Counted from the stretch's first letter, positions 1-7,065 are shown. The stretch: DNA of 7,963 nucleotides from an uncultured Granulosicoccaceae bacterium (GCA_937941555.1 CALDHJ010000149.1:1-7963), one strand, 5' to 3'. Notes: generated from the letters alone by a model not told the origin. Numbers and translations: made by a program.

Positions 1-507
1 TTCTTCAACATCGAACCAGCGGCCGGTCAGCAGCAGATCCATCGCCACGTGGTAGGGGATGCGTTTTGGCAGCCTGACCGAGGCTGCATCGGCGACGGTG
101 CCCGAGCGGATCTCCGGCAGCGCAAAGCTCGCGGTGTCGGCGGCGATGATTAGGTCGGCAGAGAGCGCGAGTTCCAGTCCACCGCCGCAGCAAATGCCGT
201 TGACGGCGGCAATCACTGGCTTGTTTAGCCCGCGCAACTCCTGCAGTCCGCCAAAGCCGCCAACCCCGTAGTCGCCATCCACTGCGTCGCCGCCGGCGGC
301 GGCTTTGAGGTCCCAGCCCGCACAGAAAAATTTCTCACCAGCGGCGCGCACAATGGCGACGCGCATGTTTGGGTCATCGCGAAAATCCGCGAAAGCCTTG
401 CCCATCGCCTGGCTGGTGGCAAGGTCGATGGCGTTCGCTTTGGGGCGGTCGAGCGTCAACTCAAAAATGTGCCCTTCGCGGCGGATATGGATGGGTGAGT
501 CGCTCAT
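1..507 (-). CDS. CaiD-like crotonase (carnitinyl/crotonobetainyl-CoA hydratase family), 3' end outside window
   Basis: An open frame of 169 codons starts at ATG 507 and runs off the left edge without a stop. The translation reads as a crotonase-fold enoyl-CoA hydratase. It has DRPKANAID near residues 20-28, oxyanion-hole region [11 protein letters not shown] (60-70), KPVIAAVNG (96-104), [11 protein letters not shown] (108-118) and ALPEIRSGT (129-137). Glu112 and Glu132 fall where E. coli CaiD has its two catalytic glutamates. From memory the match to CaiD is close throughout, including ANAID, GEKFF and AGWDLKAA. CaiD hydrates crotonobetainyl-CoA to carnitinyl-CoA in the cytoplasm; the exact substrate here is inferred. 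The segment after Glu132 reads [10 protein letters not shown], about one residue shorter than the VPDSGG-type loop of E. coli CaiD. About 90-100 residues should be missing if the gene has the usual 260-aa length. The start overlaps the stop of the upstream ligase gene (ATGA), which indicates an operon with coupled translation. Confidence 0.9.
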   Translation of the reverse strand, partial: MSDSPIHIRREGHIFELTLDRPKANAIDLATSQAMGKAFADFRDDPNMRVAIVRAAGEKFFCAGWDLKAAAGGDAVDGDYGVGGFGGLQELRGLNKPVIAAVNGICCGGGLELALSADLIIAADTASFALPEIRSGTVADAASVRLPKRIPYHVAMDLLLTGRWFDVEE

Positions 508-2570
508 GGTGTGCTCCGTAGCGAGACCAGTGCGTCGGCGGCGATGGCATCACCGGCCCGACACAGCAGCGGATTGATTTCGATTTCGGCAAGCCTATCG
601 CGGTTTGCCTCAACGCAGGCGGCGACCGCTTGGATTTGTTCAATGAGGGCGCTGAGGTTGGCGGCTGGGCGCCCGCGAAAACCGTCCAACAGCGGTGAGA
701 TTTTCAAGCGCGACAGCGCCGCGTGGATCTCATCATCGGTCGTTGGCAGCAAGACGCTGGTGCTGTCGCGCAAGATTTCAGTCATCACGCCACCGGCGGC
801 GAGAGTCAGCACGAAACCGTGTGCGGGATCGACGATCACACCCACGAGCAGCTCAGCCACCACGTCGGTTATCTGCTGCTCAACCAGCAGGCTCGGTGCA
901 ACACGCGCGGCGGCGTCTGCTGCCTGCCTGACAGCGTCTGCATCATGAAGATTGAGATGAACCGCACCGGCCTCGCTTTTGTGCGCAATGCCTTCACCTT
1001 TGAGCACAACCGGGTAGCCGATGCGCTCGGCCGAATTGACAGCTTCCTCTGCGCTGGTGACAGAGTGACTTTGCGGCACAGCCACGCCGTGGGCTGAGAG
1101 AAGCGCTTTGGCCTCGCGCTCACTCAACGTGTGCACGGCCTCGGTTGTCTCTGCTGGCGGAATCCACAGCGGTGCGGCGGGTGGGGCATGCCACGCAGTG
1201 TGAATACGGTGCGCTGCTACTGCGGACGCGAGGCACGTGTCCAGTCCACACAGCGGGGCGATACCGGCATCAATGAGCGAGCTTGCCAGGGTTTCGGGGA
1301 GGTTCTCTGGCAGGCTTGTGACCAGTGCCACTGCCGCGCCGGTGTCCGCGCGGGCGCGCTTGATCGCGTTCAGCGCCGGTGACCAGGTTGTGGTGTCACA
1401 GCGGTCTTCGCGCGGGAGGTCCATGATCAACAGGTCCAGCGCCGCGTCACCGGACAGCATCGCGCTGTAACAGGCGGTCAGGGCGTCTTCGTCGTGCCAA
1501 ATGTAGGTGTGGTAGTCGAGCGGATTGGCGAGCGCCACGGCGTCACCGAGCGCCGCGCGCAATGCCTCGCGTTGCGGTGTGCTCAACGGTGGAAACTCTA
1601 CCGGCTGCGACTCGGCGCTGTCGGCGACCAAACTGGCTTCACCGCCGGAGCAGCTCATTGACGTCAGCTGAAGACTGGCGAGCGGACCTGTTACGTGCAG
1701 CAATTTCAGGGTTTCGACCAACGCATCCAATGTGTCCACTCGTGCGACGCCACAGCGCGCGAAGAGTGCGTCAGCGCCGGCGTCGCTGCCTGCGAGTGAA
1801 TTGGTGTGTGACACCATCGCGCTCTGGGCAAGTGCAGATTTGCCAGCCTTGAGCGCAACGATGGGTTTGCCCGCTACCCGCGCGCGCTGCGCGAGCTGCT
1901 CGAAAGCGGCGAGCTCGCCGATACCTTCGATATACAGGCCGAGTGCCGTCACACGGGGGTCAGTTAGCAATGCTTCCCCGAGTGTTGCGAGATCTGTCTG
2001 GGCCTGATTGCCGACCGTGGCGACGTAGGCGACAGGCAGGCCACGCCGCTGCATGGTGAGATTGATTGCGATGTTGGACGACTGCGTCACCAACGCGATC
2101 CCGCGCTCAACGCGCTGTCCACCGTGTTGGTCTGGCCACAGCAGGGCGCCGTCGAGGTAGTTTATCAGCCCGTAACAATTGGGGCCGAGCACCGGCATGT
2201 CGCCGGCTTTGGTGACAAGCTCGCGTTGCAAGTCCGGGCCGTCGCTGTACTCGGTGGCCGCCTCGGCAAAACCGGATGCAAAACACACCGCGCCGCCGGC
2301 CCCGCGCGCTGCGAGCGCAGCAACGACGTCGATTGTTGCGTGGCGGTTGACACCGATAAAGCTCGCATCGGGTGCTGCGGGCAGTGCCTCCACGCTCGGG
2401 TAACACGGCAGCCCCGCAACCGAATCGCGGGAGGGGTGTACGGGCCAGATATCACCGGTGAAGCCCATCGCCAGGCTCTGGGTGATCACAGCGTGCGCCC
2501 AGGAGCCGCCAAAGACGGCGAGGGAGCGTGGTTTCAGAAGACGATCAAGTGCGGGGGACACCAGTAACAC
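504..2570 (-). CDS. NDP-forming acyl-CoA ligase, single-chain (acetate--CoA ligase/acyl-CoA synthetase family)
   Basis: A 688-aa protein of the ADP-forming acyl-CoA synthetase superfamily. These enzymes form acyl-CoA from an acid, CoA and ATP through a phosphohistidine. Domains in order: N-terminal CoA-binding Rossmann fold (about 8-140; [20 protein letters not shown]), first flavodoxin-like ligase domain (about 155-290; [27 protein letters not shown]), second one (about 295-455; [21 protein letters not shown]) and a C-terminal ATP-grasp domain (about 478-685). His255 in SHTNS fits the catalytic phosphohistidine motif, normally SHTGS. His530 in [11 protein letters not shown] fits the ATP-grasp histidine. 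EIEINPL (662-668) fits the metal/nucleotide site. The first possible start after an in-frame stop (2598-2600) is GTG 2570. A second GTG lies three codons in, and neither has a clear Shine-Dalgarno sequence. The gene comes first in an operon with the CaiD-like crotonase, so it probably activates a carnitine-like or other short acid. The family is secure; the substrate is not. Confidence 0.9.
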   Translation of the reverse strand: MLLVSPALDRLLKPRSLAVFGGSWAHAVITQSLAMGFTGDIWPVHPSRDSVAGLPCYPSVEALPAAPDASFIGVNRHATIDVVAALAARGAGGAVCFASGFAEAATEYSDGPDLQRELVTKAGDMPVLGPNCYGLINYLDGALLWPDQHGGQRVERGIALVTQSSNIAINLTMQRRGLPVAYVATVGNQAQTDLATLGEALLTDPRVTALGLYIEGIGELAAFEQLAQRARVAGKPIVALKAGKSALAQSAMVSHTNSLAGSDAGADALFARCGVARVDTLDALVETLKLLHVTGPLASLQLTSMSCSGGEASLVADSAESQPVEFPPLSTPQREALRAALGDAVALANPLDYHTYIWHDEDALTACYSAMLSGDAALDLLIMDLPREDRCDTTTWSPALNAIKRARADTGAAVALVTSLPENLPETLASSLIDAGIAPLCGLDTCLASAVAAHRIHTAWHAPPAAPLWIPPAETTEAVHTLSEREAKALLSAHGVAVPQSHSVTSAEEAVNSAERIGYPVVLKGEGIAHKSEAGAVHLNLHDADAVRQAADAAARVAPSLLVEQQITDVVAELLVGVIVDPAHGFVLTLAAGGVMTEILRDSTSVLLPTTDDEIHAALSRLKISPLLDGFRGRPAANLSALIEQIQAVAACVEANRDRLAEIEINPLLCRAGDAIAADALVSLRSTP

Positions 2571-2714
2571 TCGGGAGATTTTGCCGCTGAGCGTAGTTCA
2601 ATCGCTGTACCGGCTGTTACCGAGACGCGCCATGTTGTGTCGACATCGGATCGGGGGGGGAGATTCTGCTTTTGCGCGAGTGAAGGCTGGATAAAGTCTG
2701 GTGCCTGGCCGCAT

Positions 2715-2740
2715 CCAACCCACGCCACGAGGCGGGTTGG
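2715..2740. repeat. Strong inverted repeat (hairpin) in the divergent intergenic region
   Basis: CCAACC (2715-2720) pairs with GGTTGG (2735-2740). CGCC (2723-2726) pairs with GGCG (2731-2734) around an ACGA loop, with CA (2721-2722) bulged. That makes about ten base pairs. Neither strand has a T-run after it, so an intrinsic terminator is not supported. It lies about 145 nt upstream of the ligase start and could be a leader structure or a regulator site. Confidence 0.6.
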
Positions 2741-2896
2741 TGTCCGTGTTGCTATACAGGTTGGCATCTGCCTAGAGCGACGATGCTGCCAAGGATGATT
2801 TGGCTGATCTCCACAACGTCTCCACTGGCGACAGAGTCGCCGTCGGTGGCCGCCATAGCGCGTGGTGTGCCGGCCAACAACCCTCCGCTGGAATTT

Positions 2897-2959
2897 CCGG
2901 GAGCCGCCGCTCCGGGAGCCGCCGCTCCGGGAGCCGCTGCTCCGGGAGCCGCTGCTCCG
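2897..2959. repeat. Tandem repeat, 4 x 15 bp, each unit a potential hairpin
   Basis: Four consecutive 15-bp units begin at 2897, 2912, 2927 and 2942, followed by a partial CCG. Units 1-2 are CCGGGAGCCGCCGCT. Units 3-4 differ by one base (CCGGGAGCCGCTGCT). Within each, GGAGC pairs with GCTCC across the unit boundary around a 4-nt loop (for example 2900-2904 with 2909-2913), so the array can form four small stem-loops in a row. The two paired variants suggest a two-step duplication. Because the units are near-palindromic, frames on both strands encode Ala/Pro/Gly repeats, so that is weak evidence for coding. Confidence 0.9.
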
Positions 2960-3286
2960 TGCGCATCAACCCCGGTGAGTTGCATGCAGTCGCCGATTGC
3001 GCTGCTCACGTGGCTTTTAATTGTCGGATTGAAGACGGTGAACTCTGGCAGGACACAGCACGGTGCCGTTGAAGCCAGTGTCTCAACGACCGAAGTGGTA
3101 ATCGGTGACGCGGAAGTCCGTGTTGGGTTATGCGGCTGTGCGTTAGCAGTGCGTTCAGCTGGATGGTGCAAGTGCACGCCGCGGAACCACATGGCGGGTG
3201 TTCATTACAACATTGGTGGCTAGGAAATATTGGCTCACAGATTGAAAGCGCATTGCATGCATTCCAGCACTCGATAACTCAATCTT

Positions 3287-6200
3287 ATGACACAGTTTAC
3301 TCAGCGGTACTTCTCAAATCTGCGCGAGATAATGTGGTACTCGCTTATCGTATCCGCGGCAACGTTGGGTGGAGGCAAAGCGTGGGCAGCCACATCTGTA
3401 ACCGGCATTGCCACGGACTACAACGGCTTTTGGATGTCGTCAGAAAGCAACTTGTCGCCCGTGGTCCCTGACTCTGCCAACAACCTGTTGGCGTTCACCT
3501 CTGCGGGTGTCACCTACTCGACAGGCGTAAACGACGCTGCGCTCAACGCCAATGGGATTGCGTTTTCCGCTGCGAATTTTGCAGCCTTGGCGCCGTTTCC
3601 CGGATCTGCAATTGGTGCCCTGGCAGGTCAAGGTGGCGCAGACGATGGCTTTGTGAATGCCTGGCCAGCGCCTGTGAGTGAAAATCCGCTTCACCCAACA
3701 CCGGGTGGGGACATGTCGGCTTATCTGACAGACGGTATCAATGGACTCGGGTTTTCTACCTTTGCGTTAAACATGGGTGGGGTTTTTACTTTTAATTTAG
3801 AGGGCGTCGACGACTCGACCTTTAACGACGATATCCCGGATTTTTTGTACTTCAATAATGCTGGTGCCAGCTCAGCGGAAATCACCTTCGCGCTCCAAGA
3901 CGAAAACGGAATGGCTTTGGGTGATCCAGTGAGTTCGAGTGAAAATGCGCACCCACCAATAGCAAGAGTGAGCAATGACCGATTTCGAGTTTCCAACTTT
4001 AGCGTGTTGACGGCTTCGAAAGTGCAAACCGTGGAAGCATTTTCGGTTGAAATTGGGGAATTCAACCTCACCGCCAGCGAGCGTGCAGCGATCGCGCAGC
4101 TGGTACTGACGTTGCCCACCTCCGCGGATCCTCCGTTTATTGCCTTCAATGCTGACACGATGCAAGCGTGCGCTATCGGCGATTCCGACGACGACGGGAT
4201 CTGCGATCTGCTCGAGACGCCTGGGTTGACTGGCCTCGACAGCGACAATGATGGCATCGACGACGCATTCGACGTGGATCAGACCGGCGGTACTGACGCC
4301 GACAATGACGGCATTGACGATGCTGTTACGCCAAGCGACACCGACGGCGATGGCGTCTTCGATTACCTCGACACCGACAGCGATGGCGATGGTGTGCCGG
4401 ATGATCAAGACACGGCCCCCACCGATGCGTGTTTGCCGTCTCAATTCAACGCACAGTGCAGCGCTGACTCGGACGGCGATGGCATCTCCGACTTCATCGA
4501 AGGTGAGAGTGCTGACGCTGACAATGACGGCACACCGGATTACCTCGAGTCGTCTACGGCCGACGCTGACGGCGATGGCGTTCCTGATCAAGCGGATAGC
4601 AACGATATGGACGCCTGTCAGCCGGATGCGCTCAGCGTGGCGTGCGACAGCGATGGTGACGGCGTCACTGACCTGGTTGAGATCGACCGCGGCACAGATC
4701 CGAGCAGCACAGATTCAGACGGTGACGGCATTCCCGATGGCGTCGAGTCAGGTGACCCGGACGGTGACGGCATTGACAGTGCGCTCGACGCCGACTCGGA
4801 CAACGATGGCATCCCTGACGCCGATGAGGCGGGTGCCAACGGTGCCACGCCGCGCGACACCGACGGTGATTCGATCCCGGATTTTATCGATGTCGACTCC
4901 GACGGCGATGGCTTGCTGGATCTGCTGGAAGGCGCGACGGACAGTGACGGTGATCTGCTCGCCAATTACCTCGATCGCGACAGCGACAACGACGGTCTTC
5001 CGGACGCGATAGAGGGCCACCTCGATGTGTTCACCGACGGCGACGGGGACGGTATTGCAGATGAGTTTGACGTCGATGCGACTGGTGGCCAAGACGATAA
5101 CGGCGACGGCATTGACGATGCGATGGCGATGCGTGATACAGACTTTGACGGTGTGCCAGACGTGCTTGACGCGGACTCTGACAACGACGGCATCGCCGAT
5201 ACACTCGAAGAGCAGATCGATACCGCAGCGGATCTTGACGGCGACGGCATCAATGACCGCTTTGATGTCGATCTCACCGGTGGCACTGACGCCAACGGCG
5301 ACGGCGTGGATGACAGCCTGTGGGCGCTCGACACAGACGCAGACGATGTGGCGAACTTCCGCGACCTCGACGCCGACAACGACGGCCTGCTCGACGTAAT
5401 CGAGTCCGGTGGTGCAGATGCCGACAACGATGGGTTTATAGATGGCTTTGCGACCACTCAGGGTTCAACTTTGGCACCCATCGACACTGATGGCGATTTC
5501 ATCGGCGACTGGTTGGAAGTCGACAGTGATGGCGATGGCGTTTTCGACATCGAAGCCACTGATGCGAACACTCTCGACGGTGATGCCGACGGCCGTGTCG
5601 ACAGCATCGCTGACGCAGACGGTGATGGCGTGGTCGACGCCTTGGACGGCGCCGACGGCTTTGGCATGTCACCTGATGAGGACGGCGATGGCATCATCAA
5701 CTCGCTTGAAGGCAACGGCAGTGTCGACACCGATGTCGACGGCCTGCCTGATACCGAGGACGCAGACAGCGATAATGACGGCATCCCTGACGCCGAAGAA
5801 GTTGGCAGCGCCCTCTACGTGCCGCTCGACACCGACGGTGATGGCGTGGCCAACTTCCGCGACAGCGACAGCGACAACGATGGCATTGACGACCGCTATG
5901 AGGGTGACGCCGATTCCAACGGCAACGGCGTCCTCGACCGCCTGGAGAGCGTGGGCGAGCTTGAAACGGCACTGTCTGGCGTTGGCGCAATGGGATTGCC
6001 AGTGTTATTCGCGCTAGCCGGTCTGCGTCGATCTCGGCGCTGGTCGGCGCGCGCTTCCATGCTGCCAGGCTTGGCAATTGCGGCGCTTGCTCTGGCAACA
6101 CCGGCCAGCGTGACTGCGAATGACGAGGAACATGTGTGTGGCGTCAAAGCGCATTTTGGACTTCACAGCAACTGTTGGTACCCAGCTGTAGGACTCAACG

Positions 6201-6682
6201 TGTCACGGTTGGCACCGGAGGGCGAAGCCAACAATTTCGTCCCAGATAGCTCTGGGAGAACCTCGGGTGGCTGGAACCTTGTGCTCGGTCGCCAGTTTGG
6301 TGAGTCTGGATTTTTCGAGTTCAAACTCGCTGACCTCGGTGCCGCTGGGCTCACCAACCGCACCCCCGCGGTTGAGGCTGCGTTCCCGAATGCGGAGATT
6401 GAGTACCTTGTGCCGTCGGTGATGCTCGGCAAGCGGTGGCGTCAGGAGCGCAGGGTTCAGCCCTTTCTCAAAGCGGGCGTTGGCATGATTCTCAATGATG
6501 CCGCAGGCGGACCTGTGCCGTACGATGCACAGACTCCGGTGCAGTTGGTGTTCGGTGGCGGTGTGACGTTACTCAAAAGGCACAGCTCGCTGTTCCTGCG
6601 TGCTGAACTCGACTTCTATGACAAAGACGCCGTTGCGCTGTCGCTGTCTGTGGGGCGATTGTTTGGAGATCGCAGGCGCTGA
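3287..6682 (+). CDS. Large exported protein: TSP3-type calcium-binding repeats fused to a C-terminal outer-membrane barrel
   Basis: A 1131-aa protein. Residues 1-34 resemble a Sec signal peptide (Arg7 and Arg13, hydrophobic WYSLIVSAATLGG, cleavage after KAWA). Residues 35-298 form an N-terminal domain I cannot name, with motifs LLAFTSAGVTYSTGVND and YLTDGINGLGF. Residues 299-884 hold about 35 Asp-rich DxDxDGxxD units (thrombospondin type 3-like), expected to bind many calcium ions and form a rigid stalk. Residues 897-944 are hydrophobic, RRSRRWSAR, hydrophobic. Residues about 965-1131 show eight alternating strands, consistent with an OmpA-like barrel ending ...VGRLF plus GDRRR. Cys951 and Cys963 could form a disulphide. 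ATG 3287 is the first start after an in-frame TAA (3275-3277); ATG 3332 (Met16) is an alternative that keeps the hydrophobic core. Neither has a good Shine-Dalgarno sequence. It appears monocistronic. The likely location is the outer membrane with the stalk exposed, perhaps in adhesion or calcium-dependent stabilisation (inference). Confidence 0.88.
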   Translation: MTQFTQRYFSNLREIMWYSLIVSAATLGGGKAWAATSVTGIATDYNGFWMSSESNLSPVVPDSANNLLAFTSAGVTYSTGVNDAALNANGIAFSAANFAALAPFPGSAIGALAGQGGADDGFVNAWPAPVSENPLHPTPGGDMSAYLTDGINGLGFSTFALNMGGVFTFNLEGVDDSTFNDDIPDFLYFNNAGASSAEITFALQDENGMALGDPVSSSENAHPPIARVSNDRFRVSNFSVLTASKVQTVEAFSVEIGEFNLTASERAAIAQLVLTLPTSADPPFIAFNADTMQACAIGDSDDDGICDLLETPGLTGLDSDNDGIDDAFDVDQTGGTDADNDGIDDAVTPSDTDGDGVFDYLDTDSDGDGVPDDQDTAPTDACLPSQFNAQCSADSDGDGISDFIEGESADADNDGTPDYLESSTADADGDGVPDQADSNDMDACQPDALSVACDSDGDGVTDLVEIDRGTDPSSTDSDGDGIPDGVESGDPDGDGIDSALDADSDNDGIPDADEAGANGATPRDTDGDSIPDFIDVDSDGDGLLDLLEGATDSDGDLLANYLDRDSDNDGLPDAIEGHLDVFTDGDGDGIADEFDVDATGGQDDNGDGIDDAMAMRDTDFDGVPDVLDADSDNDGIADTLEEQIDTAADLDGDGINDRFDVDLTGGTDANGDGVDDSLWALDTDADDVANFRDLDADNDGLLDVIESGGADADNDGFIDGFATTQGSTLAPIDTDGDFIGDWLEVDSDGDGVFDIEATDANTLDGDADGRVDSIADADGDGVVDALDGADGFGMSPDEDGDGIINSLEGNGSVDTDVDGLPDTEDADSDNDGIPDAEEVGSALYVPLDTDGDGVANFRDSDSDNDGIDDRYEGDADSNGNGVLDRLESVGELETALSGVGAMGLPVLFALAGLRRSRRWSARASMLPGLAIAALALATPASVTANDEEHVCGVKAHFGLHSNCWYPAVGLNVSRLAPEGEANNFVPDSSGRTSGGWNLVLGRQFGESGFFEFKLADLGAAGLTNRTPAVEAAFPNAEIEYLVPSVMLGKRWRQERRVQPFLKAGVGMILNDAAGGPVPYDAQTPVQLVFGGGVTLLKRHSSLFLRAELDFYDKDAVALSLSVGRLFGDRRR
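4181..5938 (+). repeat. Coding repeat region: about 35 thrombospondin type 3-like units
   Basis: Residues 299-884 of the large protein are built from units close to D-S/T/A-D-G/N-D-G-I/V-x-D followed by 4-20 residue spacers often containing a hydrophobic residue and Glu or Asp. I counted 35 units by hand, a few degenerate (for example DTDADDVAN, DSDGDLLAN). Aspartate makes up about 30% of the segment. A larger module of roughly 65 residues, marked by FDVDxTGG, occurs three times, with its Phe at residues 328, 594 and 659. Two spacers carry Cys pairs (DACLPSQFNAQC, DACQPDALSVAC), as seen in many TSP3 arrays. At DNA level GACGGCGATGGC-like words recur, which makes slippage or recombination plausible. 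Confidence 0.9.
5975..6118 (+). other. Internal sorting-tail-like segment followed by a signal-peptide-like segment
   Basis: Residues 897-944 of the large protein. First comes a small-residue/hydrophobic stretch (SGVGAMGLPVLFALAGL, 897-913), then a basic cluster (RRSRRWSAR, 914-922). This is the order of a C-terminal membrane-anchor/sorting tail such as the GlyGly-CTERM type. Then comes MLPGLAIAALALATPASVTA (925-944), which looks like a signal-peptide core with an Ala-x-Ala-like site (VTA) before NDEEHVC. By the positive-inside rule the Arg cluster would sit in the cytoplasm between two membrane-spanning passes, leaving the stalk and the barrel both on the periplasmic side. Cleavage at either segment is inferred only. 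Confidence 0.6.
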
Positions 6683-6708
6683 ACCCGATGTCAAAGCAGG
6701 TTGCCAAC

Positions 6709-6728
6709 CCCGGGCTCCTTGGCCCGGG
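6709..6728 (+). terminator. Possible terminator hairpin after the large surface protein gene
   Basis: CCCGGGC (6709-6715) pairs perfectly with GCCCGGG (6722-6728) around a 6-nt loop, 27 nt after the TGA stop. The position and GC-rich stem suit a transcription terminator. The following bases (TGTCTGG) are not a U-tract, so intrinsic termination would be weak. Confidence 0.35.
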
Positions 6729-7007
6729 TGTCTGGCACCTGACTCTGGTTCTGCCACTGGGCTGACAGGTGATCTCGCGTTCGATGCGGGGTTGCCTGCA
6801 CCACCCAACGTGCCATCTCAACCAGTGTCCTTTTTTTCGGACTCGGTACACGGTGTCGCAAGGCCCAGGCTAAAACGTCTATACCGTTACGGGAGAATCT
6901 TGAGTCACGCTCGCGCGCCTCTGTCCCTGTACTGACAACGCCCCTGCGGCCGGATCGAACTTTCTCAACTCGGGCTGTCTAGACGCTTTGGCGCACGCAG
7001 TGTTTAT

Positions 7008-7021
7008 ACAGACTTGTCTGT
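7008..7021. promoter_or_regulatory. Operator-like inverted repeat upstream of yceI
   Basis: ACAGAC (7008-7013), TT, GTCTGT (7016-7021): perfect 6-bp arms with a 2-bp spacer, centred about 63 bp before the yceI ATG. It overlaps a -10-like TATACA (7005-7010). A second palindrome with a related half-site, GTCTAGAC, lies 31 bp upstream (6977-6984). Short symmetric sites like this are typical of TetR/AcrR-type repressors, but no regulator gene is in the window, so the binding protein is unknown. Confidence 0.45.
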
Positions 7022-7065
7022 GTATCAAGCTTGCGCCACAGTGACAGTGTCTACCGGCCAGCTAA

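Larger units (their letters stand above)
2571..3286. other. 716-bp divergent intergenic region, no convincing gene
   Basis: This separates the minus-strand ligase operon from the plus-strand surface protein gene, so it should hold both promoters. I could not find a convincing -35/-10 pair on either strand. Visible structure: a run of eight G at 2653-2660, a strong hairpin at 2715-2740, a four-copy 15-bp repeat at 2897-2959, and two copies of TTGCATGCA (2980-2988 and 3253-3261). Both strands carry an open frame of about 146 codons across the repeat (2783-3223 plus, 2752-3192 minus). Neither has a recognisable domain, a Shine-Dalgarno sequence or consistent codon bias. Both read Gly-Ala-Ala-Ala-Pro because the repeat unit is nearly self-complementary. 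A decayed gene cannot be excluded. Confidence 0.55.

Noticed and set aside
511..948. 145-codon plus-strand frame opposite the ligase gene, with others at 2124-2567 and 1562-1852
   Set aside because: Antisense shadows of a well-supported ligase gene with recognised domains. Their translations show no family features.
2653..2660. G8 homopolymer as a phase-variation switch
   Set aside because: It is outside any coding frame, and no promoter spacing could be tied to it. A single short tract is not enough evidence.
2783..3223. 146-codon plus-strand frame with a Gly-Ala-Ala-Ala-Pro repeat (and the 146-codon minus-strand frame at 2752-3192)
   Set aside because: The two frames overlap on opposite strands. 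Both owe their repeat to a near-palindromic 15-bp unit, and neither has a Shine-Dalgarno sequence, a recognisable domain or coherent codon bias. A gene remnant is possible but not supported.
4248..5012. 254-codon plus-strand frame rich in Thr/Met/Ala inside the large gene
   Set aside because: It is the +1 shadow of the Asp-rich repeat. Repeated GAC/GAT-GGC words keep alternative frames free of stops. Several minus-strand frames (for example 3872-4591, 4966-5457) are explained the same way.
6059..6682. Separate barrel gene starting at Met925 (ATG 6059) with its own signal peptide
   Set aside because: The segment does look like a signal peptide, but there is no Shine-Dalgarno sequence before the ATG and the upstream frame is open without interruption. 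Kept as an internal part of one gene; internal initiation is not excluded.
6831..6837. Run of seven T as an intrinsic terminator
   Set aside because: No stable stem lies immediately upstream (only a 4-bp GCAC/GTGC pairing), so it does not meet the usual stem plus U-tract form.
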